64,000 bases of DNA from SAR86 cluster bacterium AG-313-N18 (GCA_003283765.1 QBVY01000002.1:1-64000), one strand, 5' to 3'; shown: positions 19,984 to 28,914, counted from the stretch's first letter. Notes: a model not told the origin generated them from the sequence alone. Numbers and translations are program-made.

Positions 19984-20406
19984 ATGGCGATCAACTCAAG
20001 AACTAAAGGAGCAAATTTTGAAAGAGAAATTGGCAATCTTCTTGTCGAGCAGTTGGATTTAAACCAACCAGTGAAAAGGATTCTTGAACAAACGCGAACA
20101 AAAGAATTGCCTGATTTAAAATTAGGTAGATGGTGTTTAGAATGTAAAAGATATGGAGATGGGTCTGAGCCATCTCAAGATTGGTGGGATCAAGTTTTAG
20201 CAGCTACAGGAGAGGGGGAGTTTCCGGCTTTAATTTATAAGTTTAATCGCCGGCCAATTAAAGTGAGGATACTTGCGGGAACTCTAATTCCAGAGCTAGA
20301 TTTTTCTCCAATGACGATTGATTTAATGTGGGAAGATTTCGTAGAAATTCTTCGGTACCTCTTTCAAGTAGATATTGAGCAACATGAATCCTCATTTCAG
20401 GTCTAA
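19984..20406 (+). CDS. PD-(D/E)XK nuclease, Hjc/phage-like putative Holliday junction resolvase in the ruvCAB position
   Basis: 140 residues. SRTKGANFEREIGNLL supplies the N-terminal acidic residue (Glu13), followed by Asp44 in LPDLKL and E53-x-K55 in CLECKRYG: a complete PD-(D/E)XK set. The start KGANFERE, the WCLECKR strand and the later PALIYKFNRRPIKV strand resemble archaeal Hjc and a family of phage-encoded putative resolvases. DWWDQ after the active site is also typical of the phage family. The gene sits exactly between yebC and ybgC, where ruvC-ruvA-ruvB normally lie. Resolvase activity is inference; a generic nuclease is possible. It overlaps ybgC by 23 bases. Confidence 0.72.
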   Translation: MAINSRTKGANFEREIGNLLVEQLDLNQPVKRILEQTRTKELPDLKLGRWCLECKRYGDGSEPSQDWWDQVLAATGEGEFPALIYKFNRRPIKVRILAGTLIPELDFSPMTIDLMWEDFVEILRYLFQVDIEQHESSFQV

Positions 20407-20800
20407 AGATTTTTATTGCAGGGTTTACGTAGAAGATACAGATTTTCAGGGCGTTGTTTACCATGCAAATTATCTTAAATATTTAGAAAGAGCACGATCT
20501 CAGTTTTTAATTGAGAATAACCTATCTCAAACAGACGCAATGTCACGAGGGAATGAATCTTATGTTGTTAAATCTATCAATCTTTCTTTTTACCATCCAG
20601 CAATATTAGAAGATGAATTGACCGTGAAAACTGAAATAGAATTGGTTAGTAAAGCTAGAACTATATTTTTTCAATCTGTTTTGAATTCAAAAAATGATAC
20701 ACTCATTTGCAAGGGTGAAGTGGAGGTCTGTTTTATTAATAATGATTCTGGCAAACCAAAAGCTTTTCCTTTGGGCTTATTAAATTTATTTAAGAACTAA
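20384..20800 (+). CDS. ybgC: Tol-Pal system acyl-CoA thioesterase YbgC
   Basis: Hotdog-fold 4-hydroxybenzoyl-CoA thioesterase family. YVEDTDFQGVVYHANYLKYLERAR contains the active-site Asp and the helix signature; SINLSFYHPAILEDELTVKTEI is a core strand pair. ATG 20384 (MNPHFRSKDF) is preferred over the TTG at 20375 used by the track. 138 residues, normal. It acts on acyl-CoA or acyl-ACP close to phospholipid synthesis. First gene of the tol cluster; tolQ starts one base after its stop. Confidence 0.92.
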   Translation: MNPHFRSKDFYCRVYVEDTDFQGVVYHANYLKYLERARSQFLIENNLSQTDAMSRGNESYVVKSINLSFYHPAILEDELTVKTEIELVSKARTIFFQSVLNSKNDTLICKGEVEVCFINNDSGKPKAFPLGLLNLFKN

Positions 20801-20801
20801 T

Positions 20802-21482
20802 ATGGATGACTTTTCAGTTATAGATTTATTTCTCCAGGCTAGTCTGATTGTTCAATTAGTCATGATTTTATTGTTAATAGTTTCAATCATTTCATGGATT
20901 GTTATTTTTGAAAGGCATTTTAATTTAAGCAGAATTAAACAAGCTAACAAAGAATTTGAAAAAGAATTTTGGTCTGGGAAGGATCTTAATGAGCTTTATA
21001 ATGATATCGATGAAACTTCTAATGATGTATTAGTAGGCTCTTTACGAGTTTTTAAACATGGATTTGGAGAATTCTTAAGACTAAGTGAGGGTCAGCAAAT
21101 TTCCATTGAAGACTTAGAAAGTGTTAATAGAGCGATAAGAGTATCGCTGGCAAGAGAAGAAGAATCATTAATGCATCATCTTCCTTTTTTAGCTAACGTT
21201 GGCTCGGTGAGCCCATATGTTGGACTTTTTGGAACAGTTTGGGGAATCATTAATTCATTTCAAGGCCTTTCTGATGCTACCCAAGCAACCATCAATGCTG
21301 TTGCTCCTGGAATTTCAGAAGCGCTAGTTGCAACAGCATTAGGTCTTTTTGCCGCAATACCAGCAGTAGTTGCATACAATAGGTTTGTATCAGATTCTGA
21401 CACCCAATTGCAACAATCATCTGTATTCGGGGAAGAGTTAGCTAGTATTCTTTATAGACAGACGGTGAAAACAAAGCTTTGA
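20802..21482 (+). CDS. tolQ: Tol-Pal proton channel subunit TolQ
   Basis: Inner-membrane MotA/ExbB/TolQ family protein that uses the proton gradient with TolR to drive TolA during outer-membrane constriction. Three membrane spans: about residues 12-35, then about 130-150 (HHLPFLANVGSVSPYVGLFGTVWGI) and about 165-185 (GISEALVATALGLFAAIPAVVAYN). 226 residues, normal. The stop overlaps the tolR start (TTGA). Location next to ybgC and tolR separates it from ExbB. Confidence 0.95.
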   Translation: MDDFSVIDLFLQASLIVQLVMILLLIVSIISWIVIFERHFNLSRIKQANKEFEKEFWSGKDLNELYNDIDETSNDVLVGSLRVFKHGFGEFLRLSEGQQISIEDLESVNRAIRVSLAREEESLMHHLPFLANVGSVSPYVGLFGTVWGIINSFQGLSDATQATINAVAPGISEALVATALGLFAAIPAVVAYNRFVSDSDTQLQQSSVFGEELASILYRQTVKTKL

Positions 21483-21901
21483 TTTACAGAATTGGTAAAA
21501 GAAAAAAGTTAAACGCAGATATTAATGTTGTCCCATACATTGATGTAATGTTAGTCCTTCTAATTATTTTTATGGTTCTTTCACCTTTGCTTATTCAGGG
21601 CATTGAGGTAAATCTTCCCAAAACTGATACTACTAAAATGTCAGTTTCAAGTGAACCCTTGGTTATTTCTATAGATAGCAAAGGCGAGTATTTTATTAAT
21701 TTGGGCGAAGAACAATTACCAATATCTCTGATGGAGTTAAAAAATAAGGCTAAAATTATTTATCAAGCAAACCCAGATATTGAAATCGTTTTTAAAAGTG
21801 ATGCAAGAGTGCCTTTTGATTATGTGGCCAAAGGAATGGCAAGCATCCAGAGTTTAGGAATACAAAAGATAGGAATTATTACCTCAGGCTATGATAGCTA
21901 A
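21479..21901 (+). CDS. tolR: Tol-Pal proton channel subunit TolR
   Basis: ExbD/TolR family, one membrane span (about residues 20-40, VPYIDVMLVLLIIFMVLSPLLIQG) with the essential Asp in YIDVMLVLL, then a periplasmic domain ending DYVAKGMASIQSLGIQKIGI. 140 residues. Start is TTG at 21479, overlapping the tolQ stop by four bases; no better start fits the conserved N-terminus. Works with TolQ to energise TolA. Confidence 0.93.
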   Translation: MIYRIGKRKKLNADINVVPYIDVMLVLLIIFMVLSPLLIQGIEVNLPKTDTTKMSVSSEPLVISIDSKGEYFINLGEEQLPISLMELKNKAKIIYQANPDIEIVFKSDARVPFDYVAKGMASIQSLGIQKIGIITSGYDS

Positions 21902-22526
21902 TCATAGATATTTACAAGCATCGTTATTTTCTTTTTGTATCCATGCCGTATTGTTTTTATACATTTATGGAACTTTTGATTCTAATACCTCTCAGACACT
22001 TTTAATATCAAAGCCTCTTCAAATAGAGCTGAGGTTTGATTTACCCTCTCAAGACTCAAAAGAGCAAATCCCAACTGCCTCTGAGACAATAGCAACTCCA
22101 GTGGACCAAGCCTCTCAAGATATTGTCTATTCCAAAGCCACTGATTTCATTCAAGATAAACAAAATAATGCGTTCATAGAATCTAGTATAGCTAACCTCT
22201 TATCAGAGGAGAGTGAGATTGAGTTGGATAGAGATAAACAAGAAATTTCAATGTATGCTCAAAAAATTATTGCCACCATAGAGAGCGCTTGGATGAAACC
22301 TAGAAATATTCCTAAGGATTTAGTTGTAAATTTAAGGCTTAAAATTCGTTCTTCAGGAAGGATTATAGGTGTGGACCTTCTTAAGAGTAGTGGTAATATC
22401 AGATTTGATAATTCAGCTCTTCAAGCTGTAAGGAGAGTAGAGACTTTTAGTTTTTTTAATTCAATCCCAAAAAATTTATATGAGAGTGAGTTTCAAATAA
22501 TTTCCATAAGCTTCAATCCGTCATGA
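21891..22526 (+). CDS. tolA: TolA, short form
   Basis: Links the TolQR motor to TolB/Pal at the outer membrane. An N-terminal span (about residues 7-27, LQASLFSFCIHAVLFLYIYG) and a C-terminal TolA/TonB-like domain (ESAWMKPRNIPKDLVVNLRLKI, SSGNIRFDNSALQAVRRV) are seen. The middle region is only about 80 residues and lacks the long Ala/Lys-rich helix of E. coli TolA, giving 211 residues instead of over 400. Identity rests strongly on its place between tolR and tolB. It overlaps tolR by 11 bases and tolB by four. Confidence 0.85.
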   Translation: MIANHRYLQASLFSFCIHAVLFLYIYGTFDSNTSQTLLISKPLQIELRFDLPSQDSKEQIPTASETIATPVDQASQDIVYSKATDFIQDKQNNAFIESSIANLLSEESEIELDRDKQEISMYAQKIIATIESAWMKPRNIPKDLVVNLRLKIRSSGRIIGVDLLKSSGNIRFDNSALQAVRRVETFSFFNSIPKNLYESEFQIISISFNPS

Positions 22527-23809
22527 AAAAAAATTTAGTATTAGCTGCCATATTACTTTTTCCAACTGTGAGTTACGCAGAGCTTTTTTTAGAAATTACA
22601 AAGGGCTCTGAGGACCCATTTAAAGTAGCAATGATTCCATTTGAAGGCAATAGTAGAGTTTCAAAGCAACTTAATAACATCATGCGAAATGACTTAATTC
22701 GCACAGGAGAATTTGCAATTCTTGATGAAGAATTATTATTGCCTGTAAAAATGATTGAGGATGAGTTAGTTTTTAATGATTGGAAATTACTCGGCATGGA
22801 TTATTTGGTTACTGGAACAATTGTAAATTTAAATAATTCCTTAGATATTAATTATGAAATCTATGATATTCACAAAAAGAGAAAAGTTCGAAGTTCAAAA
22901 GTTTTTGGTATCCCTAATCAAATTAGACAGCTTGCTCACTACACTAGCGATGGAATCTATGAGTCAATAACAGGGATTAAAGGTATTGCTGCAACTAGGT
23001 TGTTGTATGTCAATGAAATAAAAGATCCTAAACAAACTTCTATATACAAACTTATGTTGGCTGATTCAGACGGGGCTAATGAAAAAATTCTTTTATCAAG
23101 TTCTGAACCTATTATATCTCCGTCATGGTCACCAGATGGAAAAAGAGTTGCATACGTATCCTTTGAAACAGGTATCGCAAAAGTTTTTATACAAGAAATA
23201 TCTTCTGGAAAAAGAGAGGCTGTACTATCAAAAGATACTCAGATTAGCTCTCCCTCATGGTCACCTGATGGAAAATATCTATCTTTGACTCTTTATCAAG
23301 ACGGAAATGCAGAAATTTATATTTTAAGGTTGCGCGATCGAACTTTAACCAGGATGACTAACCAATATGCAATTGATACAGAGTCATCATGGTCACCCAA
23401 AGGCAATAAAATTTTGTTTACAAGCGGTCGCTCTGGTTCGCCTCAAATTTATGAGTTAGATCTAAGAAAATTAAATCCAAAAGCTAAGCGTATTTCATTC
23501 GATGGGACATATAATGCAAAAGCTTCATATCTTCCAAAGGAGGAGGGAATTATCTTTGTTCATCGATCTACTGATGGTTTATTTCACATCGCTTTAAAAT
23601 ATAAAAAAGAAAATTTTATAAGAGTTTTAACTGAAGCAAAGATGGATGAATCACCTAGTGTTGCTCCTAACGGTAATATGGTAATCTATGGGATTAAAGA
23701 AGAAAATCTGAGTATGCTAGCTGGTTTTAGTCTGAGCGGTGCAAAGTTTAAATTACCCGCATCAAATGGTGAGGTCAGAGAACCTGCTTGGTCAAATTTT
23801 TTAAGATAA
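22523..23809 (+). CDS. tolB: Periplasmic beta-propeller protein TolB
   Basis: Binds Pal and TolA. Signal peptide MKKNLVLAAILLFPTVSYA is followed by the N-terminal domain (VAMIPFEGNSRVSKQLNNIM, ILDEELL, WKLLGMDYLVTGTI) and a six-bladed propeller with repeated blades: SPSWSPDGKRVAYVS, SPSWSPDGKYLSLT, ESSWSPKGNKILFTS, then KASYLPKEEGIIFV and SPSVAPNGNMVIYG. 428 residues, normal. Overlaps tolA (ATGA). Confidence 0.96.
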   Translation: MKKNLVLAAILLFPTVSYAELFLEITKGSEDPFKVAMIPFEGNSRVSKQLNNIMRNDLIRTGEFAILDEELLLPVKMIEDELVFNDWKLLGMDYLVTGTIVNLNNSLDINYEIYDIHKKRKVRSSKVFGIPNQIRQLAHYTSDGIYESITGIKGIAATRLLYVNEIKDPKQTSIYKLMLADSDGANEKILLSSSEPIISPSWSPDGKRVAYVSFETGIAKVFIQEISSGKREAVLSKDTQISSPSWSPDGKYLSLTLYQDGNAEIYILRLRDRTLTRMTNQYAIDTESSWSPKGNKILFTSGRSGSPQIYELDLRKLNPKAKRISFDGTYNAKASYLPKEEGIIFVHRSTDGLFHIALKYKKENFIRVLTEAKMDESPSVAPNGNMVIYGIKEENLSMLAGFSLSGAKFKLPASNGEVREPAWSNFLR

Positions 23810-23831
23810 TATTTATAATGGAGCAATTATT

Positions 23832-24305
23832 ATGAGCAAATCAATTAATTCACTTTTTACTTTATTAACATTAATAATTTTTACTGCTTGTAGCTCTGTT
23901 CAGGTAACAGAAGAGGCAGTTGCAGACCAAAGTGTTGCTGGAGTCTCCATCACATCAAAATCTTCAGCTACCCAGGCAGTACTTGCAAATGCTGTAGTTT
24001 ACTTTGAGTATGATCAATTCAATCTTACTTCTAAATCAATACAAGCATTAAAAGGTGTCACTGAGCTTATGAAAAGAAATGCAAAGATTACAATTTCAAT
24101 TGAGGGTCATGCTGATGAAAGGGGCACCAGGGAATATAATTTAGCCTTAGGTCAAAGGAGATCTGAATCTGTTACTAATTATTTGGTCGCAAATGGAATT
24201 AATAGAAATAGACTAATCACAAAAAGCTATGGAGAGGAAAGACCATTATCTTTGGGCTCGAATGATACAGCCTGGTCAAAAAACAGAAGAGTTGAGATCA
24301 AGTAG
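23832..24305 (+). CDS. pal: Peptidoglycan-associated lipoprotein Pal
   Basis: Outer-membrane lipoprotein that grips meso-diaminopimelate in the cell wall. Lipobox FTAC (Cys about residue 20) after a hydrophobic leader; OmpA-like domain from about 50: VYFEYDQFNLTSKSIQAL, IEGHADERGTREYNLALGQRRSESV, and the end AWSKNRRVEIK. 157 residues, normal. An exact TATAAT at 23814-23819 in the short gap after tolB could give pal its own promoter, as is known for this operon elsewhere, but no good -35 is seen. Confidence 0.96.
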   Translation: MSKSINSLFTLLTLIIFTACSSVQVTEEAVADQSVAGVSITSKSSATQAVLANAVVYFEYDQFNLTSKSIQALKGVTELMKRNAKITISIEGHADERGTREYNLALGQRRSESVTNYLVANGINRNRLITKSYGEERPLSLGSNDTAWSKNRRVEIK

Positions 24306-24317
24306 TTTTCTTTTTGA

Positions 24318-24953
24318 ATGAAAAGGTTTTTTGCTGCACTTCTTTTGGTGCCTCTTCACATCTATTCTCAAGAAGTCGACGCTCCCGATATTCTCTTCCT
24401 AAAGATACAAGAGCTTGAAGGTGAGCTTGCCAGCTTGAGAAGTGAGCTTGAATCTCAAGCCTACTTAATCGAAAAATTATTAAATGAAGACTTTAATCAA
24501 ACAGAGAACGATATTCTTTCAGATACAAAAATTGTCTCCGAAGTAAGTACATTTAGATTTGAAGGAATTAATGATGGTAAAAGTATTGATGAGGTTTATG
24601 ATCAAGCAATCTTTGAGTTAAATGAAAAAGATTTCCAGGCTGCTAAACAATCTTTTAATTATTTAGCCAATAAATTTAACGATGAGAAGAAAATTCCACT
24701 CAGTTTATTTTGGCTTGGAGAGATTTCATTATTAGAATCTAATCTTGAAGAAAGCGAAAAGTTTTTTCAAAGACTGGCCTCGGACTTTCCCGATCATTGG
24801 AGAACTCCACTTGCTCATAAAAAAATTGGTGATATTTTAATGATGTCAGGCGAGCTTAGCGCCGCAAAAATTAAATACCAGTTTGTTGTTCAAACATTTC
24901 CTGAGAATGCTGCCTCTTCATTAGCCTTGCAGTTATTAGAAAATATGGAATAA
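24318..24953 (+). CDS. cpoB: Tol-Pal accessory protein CpoB (YbgF)
   Basis: Periplasmic coordinator of Tol-Pal and peptidoglycan synthesis. A signal peptide (MKRFFAALLLVPLHIYS) is followed by a short coiled coil (IQELEGELASLRSELESQAYLIEKLL, about 28-55) that would trimerise, and TPR repeats from about 95 (DQAIFELNEKDFQAAKQSFNYLANKF, SLFWLGEISLLESNLEESEKFFQRLASDFPDH, KIKYQFVVQTFPE). 211 residues. Last gene of the tol cluster, 27 bases before a tRNA gene. Confidence 0.9.
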   Translation: MKRFFAALLLVPLHIYSQEVDAPDILFLKIQELEGELASLRSELESQAYLIEKLLNEDFNQTENDILSDTKIVSEVSTFRFEGINDGKSIDEVYDQAIFELNEKDFQAAKQSFNYLANKFNDEKKIPLSLFWLGEISLLESNLEESEKFFQRLASDFPDHWRTPLAHKKIGDILMMSGELSAAKIKYQFVVQTFPENAASSLALQLLENME

Positions 24954-24980
24954 TCACACTTTTTTATGGAATCCTATTTT

Positions 24981-25056
24981 GGGTCGCTAGCTCAGCTGGT
25001 AGAGCAGTTCGCTTTTAACGAATTGGTCACAGGTTCGAATCCTGTGCGACCCACCA
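24981..25056 (+). tRNA. tRNA-Lys (anticodon TTT)
   Basis: Complete cloverleaf: acceptor GGGTCGC/GCGACCC, D stem GCTC/GAGC, anticodon stem GTTCG/CGAAT with loop CTTTTAA (anticodon TTT at 25014-25016), T stem ACAGG/CCTGT with loop TTCGAAT, discriminator A and an encoded CCA. 76 bases. It follows the tol-pal operon, a common site for tRNA-Lys in gammaproteobacteria. Confidence 0.97.
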
Positions 25057-25079
25057 ACCCTTCAGTTAACTAATGATAA

Positions 25080-26342
25080 ATGTCGATATTAACTAGCTTT
25101 ATAAAAAACTCTTTCAAGAGACTTTCTTTATCATTTACTACAGAATCTGCGCTTGCAAGTTTTTTCTTTTTTTTGGTTTTGTGCTCTTGGTATATCTTGC
25201 GACCTGTTAGAAATGAAATGGCCGTTCAGAACTCAGAAATACTGCCATACCTTTTGGCTGTTGGAGCTTTTGTAATGTTACTCTTGAATCCAATTTATTC
25301 ATGGCTTGCTTCAAGAAGAAATTTAAAAGGAGTATTGGTTGGATGCTACTCATTTTTTATTCTTAATTTGTTGATATTTATCCTTTTGTGGGAATTTTTT
25401 AACCTATCTTCTGCAATCTGGCTAAGTCAAATCTTTTATATTTGGTGCAACGTATATTCTTTTTTTGTAGTTTCTATTTTTTGGGTCGTGATAATTAACT
25501 TATTTCGTGGAGATGGAGCTGCAAATGTTTTTGGGGTGATTGCCGCGGGCGGATCATTAGGTGCATTTCTTGGTTCAGAGATTTCTAAGCAATTAGCATC
25601 AACATTCAATGAATCAGGCATTATTTTCTTTACATCAATTTCAATTATTTTCTTAATGCTGGCATTGGTAACAGGTTTAATTCTACTGAAGAGATTTGTA
25701 TCTGTAGAAGGCATAGATGAGGCTGCTGGTGGAACAAGTTTCGATGCTCTAAAAAATCTTATTTCCTTATCTCAAATTAGATCTATAGGCTTGTATATGT
25801 ATCTTTGGACTGCAATGATGACCATCCACTGGGTTACTTCAATTGATATAGTAAATGCATGGTCTTCAGATGGTGGAAATAGAATTGTTTTCTTTAGCAA
25901 TATAGAACAATCAGTCACAATACTTACTTTGCTTACCCAATTTTTCCTAACCTCAACAATCATAAGATTTGCTGGACCCAAAAATATTTTAATGTTCTAT
26001 GGGTTTTTATTTATGGGAGCATTTATTGGTTATTACCTAAACCCTTCGATTGGTTATGTTTTCTTTATCACTATTATTTTAAGACTATTTGAGTATGGTG
26101 TTAATAAACCAACCAGAGAGGTTGTTTTTAGTTATTTAAAAAGGACAGATAGGTATAAGTCTACTGTTATGGTTGATACATTCTTGGTAAGAATGGGAGA
26201 TTTTTCGGGCAGTGGATTTATTCTTATTTCAAAATCCTTTGGAATGATTTTTTCGCAAGTACCATTGCTAGCAATTCCATTTGCTGGATGTTTGGCAGCA
26301 CTTGGATATAAGATTCCGCCAAATGAAAAAATGAGCTCCTAG
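25080..26342 (+). CDS. MFS protein of the nucleotide (ATP/ADP) transporter-like family
   Basis: Integral membrane protein of 420 residues with about 11-12 hydrophobic segments and no signal peptide. The start SFFFFLVLCSWYILRPVRNEMAVQ resembles the RPVRD motif of bacterial Npt/Tlc-like MFS carriers found widely in free-living proteobacteria. Other seen blocks: FRGDGAANVFGVIAAGGSLGAFLGS and NKPTREVVFSYLKRTDRYKSTVMVDTFLVRMGD. In free-living bacteria the substrate is unknown; true ATP/ADP exchange should not be assumed. It is convergent with bepA and overlaps it by four bases. Confidence 0.72.
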   Translation: MSILTSFIKNSFKRLSLSFTTESALASFFFFLVLCSWYILRPVRNEMAVQNSEILPYLLAVGAFVMLLLNPIYSWLASRRNLKGVLVGCYSFFILNLLIFILLWEFFNLSSAIWLSQIFYIWCNVYSFFVVSIFWVVIINLFRGDGAANVFGVIAAGGSLGAFLGSEISKQLASTFNESGIIFFTSISIIFLMLALVTGLILLKRFVSVEGIDEAAGGTSFDALKNLISLSQIRSIGLYMYLWTAMMTIHWVTSIDIVNAWSSDGGNRIVFFSNIEQSVTILTLLTQFFLTSTIIRFAGPKNILMFYGFLFMGAFIGYYLNPSIGYVFFITIILRLFEYGVNKPTREVVFSYLKRTDRYKSTVMVDTFLVRMGDFSGSGFILISKSFGMIFSQVPLLAIPFAGCLAALGYKIPPNEKMSS

Positions 26343-27769
26343 AAGCTCCTTCTTTTACCTAGTCTTTCTTTGGCAAATTTTATCTTGGTCATAATGGTTT
26401 CTGAAGTTTGAAAGGAATTGCCTGAAAGACTCAATGCAAATTGAAACTGATTTAGAGCATTATCAAAGTCTCCAATCAATGTGTAATATTCACCTCGACT
26501 GAGATGATATCCAACAATGTTTTTCCCAGCCCGCTGGACTTCAGATAATTGCTTCCATAAACCTGGATTACGATTTTTGCTGATTAAAAGATCTCTTAAA
26601 ATCTCTTCAGCTTTAATAAATTCTTTTTTAGACGTTAAAATTTTGGCTTTAACAATTGATGCGGGGTAGTTTCCTGGAGAAATATTAAGCACTTGTTCGA
26701 TGTTCTTTTGAGCCTCGCTGAACCTTTGACCAGATAATAAAATTTCAGATTTTGTGATGTTTAAAATTAAATTTTTTGAAAATTTGACTAATATCTTATT
26801 CATTACTTCCAATGCTTTATCAGTTTGCCCATTAGATTGAAGTGCGGTTATGTATGCATATTTGTTTTCATTGGTTGGAATATCATTATACAATTTTTCA
26901 AAGTATCTGACCGCAGCCTGAGGGGATAATGAGTTATATCTTGCTTTTAATCTCCCTTTTATGAATTCAAAGTTGATTGTATTTTTTTTACCACCAGTAA
27001 ATTCGATTTGATCCGCAGCATTAAAAGCGTCACTTACCCTGGAGGATGTAATAGGGTGGGTTAATAAAAATTCTGGAGGGTTGTCTCCAGCTAATTTTCT
27101 TACTTTAGCCATATTTTCAAACATTTGACCCATACCTGCTGGATCATAACCTGCAGCTATAAGATTATTAAAGCCATATCTATCTGCCTCTCTTTCAAAA
27201 ATTCGGCTATACCTTAATTGCTGTTGCTGTAATGCTGCAGGCCCAGTGATGAAAGCTGTTGGATTGTTCGAGATAATAGCTAATGCTATTGCTGATACCA
27301 TAACGAGTGATGAAGCAAGATTAGTATCTCTTCCTCGCAAAACATTTCTTGCAAAATGTCTTTGACTTAAATGAGCGAGTTCATGACCCAAAACAGATGC
27401 TAGCTGTGCTTCATTTCCTGCATTCAAAAATAAACCACCATTTACTCCAATAACTCCTCCAGGAGCAGCAAATGCATTAAGTGACTTTTCGTCTATTAAT
27501 ACGATAGTAAACTGCCTATCTTTAACTTGAGACGTTTCAGAAAGTTTATATATAAGTAACTCGGTGTATTCTTGAATGATTGGATCGTCAATTAAAGGAG
27601 CTTGAGCATATACTTGCTCCAAAAAACCCTGACCCAATATCCTTTCCTGTTCTAAGGAAATAACACCGGATACTCGATCACCTAAATTTGGTAAATTCAG
27701 ATCTTTTTCTTGTGAAAAGACAAATTGGGATATAAGCAAGAAAATAAAGAAAGGGCGTTGGACTAACAT
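26339..27769 (-). CDS. bepA: M48 metallopeptidase BepA, outer-membrane assembly protease/chaperone
   Basis: Periplasmic zinc protease with TPR repeats that degrades stalled LptD/BamA substrates. A signal peptide (FFIFLLISQFVFS) is followed by an M48 domain with the zinc motif in GHELAHLSQRH (about residue 130) and the third ligand region READRYGFNN. TPR-like repeats occupy about 290-470. 476 residues, close to E. coli BepA. It diverges from perM over an 88-base spacer; bepA near bcp-dapA-bamC is a known gammaproteobacterial grouping. Confidence 0.92.
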   Translation of the reverse strand: MLVQRPFFIFLLISQFVFSQEKDLNLPNLGDRVSGVISLEQERILGQGFLEQVYAQAPLIDDPIIQEYTELLIYKLSETSQVKDRQFTIVLIDEKSLNAFAAPGGVIGVNGGLFLNAGNEAQLASVLGHELAHLSQRHFARNVLRGRDTNLASSLVMVSAIALAIISNNPTAFITGPAALQQQQLRYSRIFEREADRYGFNNLIAAGYDPAGMGQMFENMAKVRKLAGDNPPEFLLTHPITSSRVSDAFNAADQIEFTGGKKNTINFEFIKGRLKARYNSLSPQAAVRYFEKLYNDIPTNENKYAYITALQSNGQTDKALEVMNKILVKFSKNLILNITKSEILLSGQRFSEAQKNIEQVLNISPGNYPASIVKAKILTSKKEFIKAEEILRDLLISKNRNPGLWKQLSEVQRAGKNIVGYHLSRGEYYTLIGDFDNALNQFQFALSLSGNSFQTSETIMTKIKFAKERLGKRRSF

Positions 27770-27857
27770 ATGTTTATTATTTCAATTGCTATGAAGCTTA
27801 CACTATTGATTGTTTTCAATTAACATATCATTTCTAAGACAAAATTAAATATAAAAA

Positions 27858-28913
27858 GTGCTAGAAGATATAAATAATTTATTTAAAAAAATTTTTTCTA
27901 ATGAGGAGACCTTGGTATTTGCATTGTTGCTTACCATTGGTTTTTTAATTATATTTTTTTTAGGCAACATTTTAACTCCTTTTTTAATGAGTTTAATTTT
28001 TGCATATTTGCTCATAGGGATGCAGAAGCGTCTTGAACAATATGGATTAAACAGCACAATTGCGCTAATACTTACGTATAGTTTTTTCTTATTAATTGGT
28101 ATTGCATTGATGGTCTGGTTGGGTCCCTTGGTTTATCAGCAGCTCCAGTCATTGATATTAGAAATTCCTAAATGGGTTAATTCATTTATGGTATTTGTGC
28201 AAAATGTTCCCGAAAACTATCCTGAATTGGTCTCTTCAGATCAAATTACAGCATTTTTGCAAAGCCTATCCGGCCAAATTACATCAATTTCCCAGGATTT
28301 TCTAAAAGCTTCAATTGCCGGTATTCAAAATACTGTAACAATCGCTATTAATTTAATTTTACTCCCAATTCTTGTTTTCTTTTTTTTATTTGACAGAGAT
28401 TCAATAATTAGTGGTTTTTTAAGTATTTTGCCTAAAGAGAGAGCAATGCTTCAAAACGTTTGGGTTGAGATGGATGACCAGTTGAGCAATTATGCAAGAG
28501 GAAAGGCGATTGAAATTATAATTGTTGGCCTAGCAGCAGCTATTCTTTTTATGTATTTTGATTTGCAATACATAGCTCTTTTATCTGTGCTGGTTGGATT
28601 TTCAGTTTTGATACCTTTCTTAGGGGCCTTTATTGTGACTTTACCAGTTGCTGCATTAGGCTTACTTCAGTTTGGTTTGAGTTTTGATTTTTGGGTTTTA
28701 ATGGGAGCTTATGTGGTCTTGCAAATCCTTGATGGGTATTTATTAGTGCCTTTGCTTTTTTCTGATGCAGTTAAACTTCATCCAGTTATAATAATGTTGG
28801 CAGTTTTTGTATTCGGTGCAATTTTTGGTTTTTGGGGCATATTTTTTGCCATACCAATAGCTACTTTGATCAAGGCGATATGGAATTCATGGCCAGAAAA
28901 CTTACCTAACTAA
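27858..28913 (+). CDS. perM: AI-2E/PerM-family membrane protein
   Basis: Polytopic inner-membrane protein of 351 residues with about eight spans. Typical blocks are LGNILTPFLMSLIFAYLLIGMQKRL, ILLPILVFFFLFDRD, LSNYARGKAIEIIIVGLAAAILF, and LIPFLGAFIVTLPV near the second half; the end VFGFWGIFFAIPIATLIKAIW type is usual. Start is GTG at 27858. The family includes YdgG/TqsA and proton-coupled antiporters; the substrate here cannot be told. The stop is one base before the convergent bcp stop. Confidence 0.85.
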   Translation: MLEDINNLFKKIFSNEETLVFALLLTIGFLIIFFLGNILTPFLMSLIFAYLLIGMQKRLEQYGLNSTIALILTYSFFLLIGIALMVWLGPLVYQQLQSLILEIPKWVNSFMVFVQNVPENYPELVSSDQITAFLQSLSGQITSISQDFLKASIAGIQNTVTIAINLILLPILVFFFLFDRDSIISGFLSILPKERAMLQNVWVEMDDQLSNYARGKAIEIIIVGLAAAILFMYFDLQYIALLSVLVGFSVLIPFLGAFIVTLPVAALGLLQFGLSFDFWVLMGAYVVLQILDGYLLVPLLFSDAVKLHPVIIMLAVFVFGAIFGFWGIFFAIPIATLIKAIWNSWPENLPN

Positions 28914-28914
28914 A

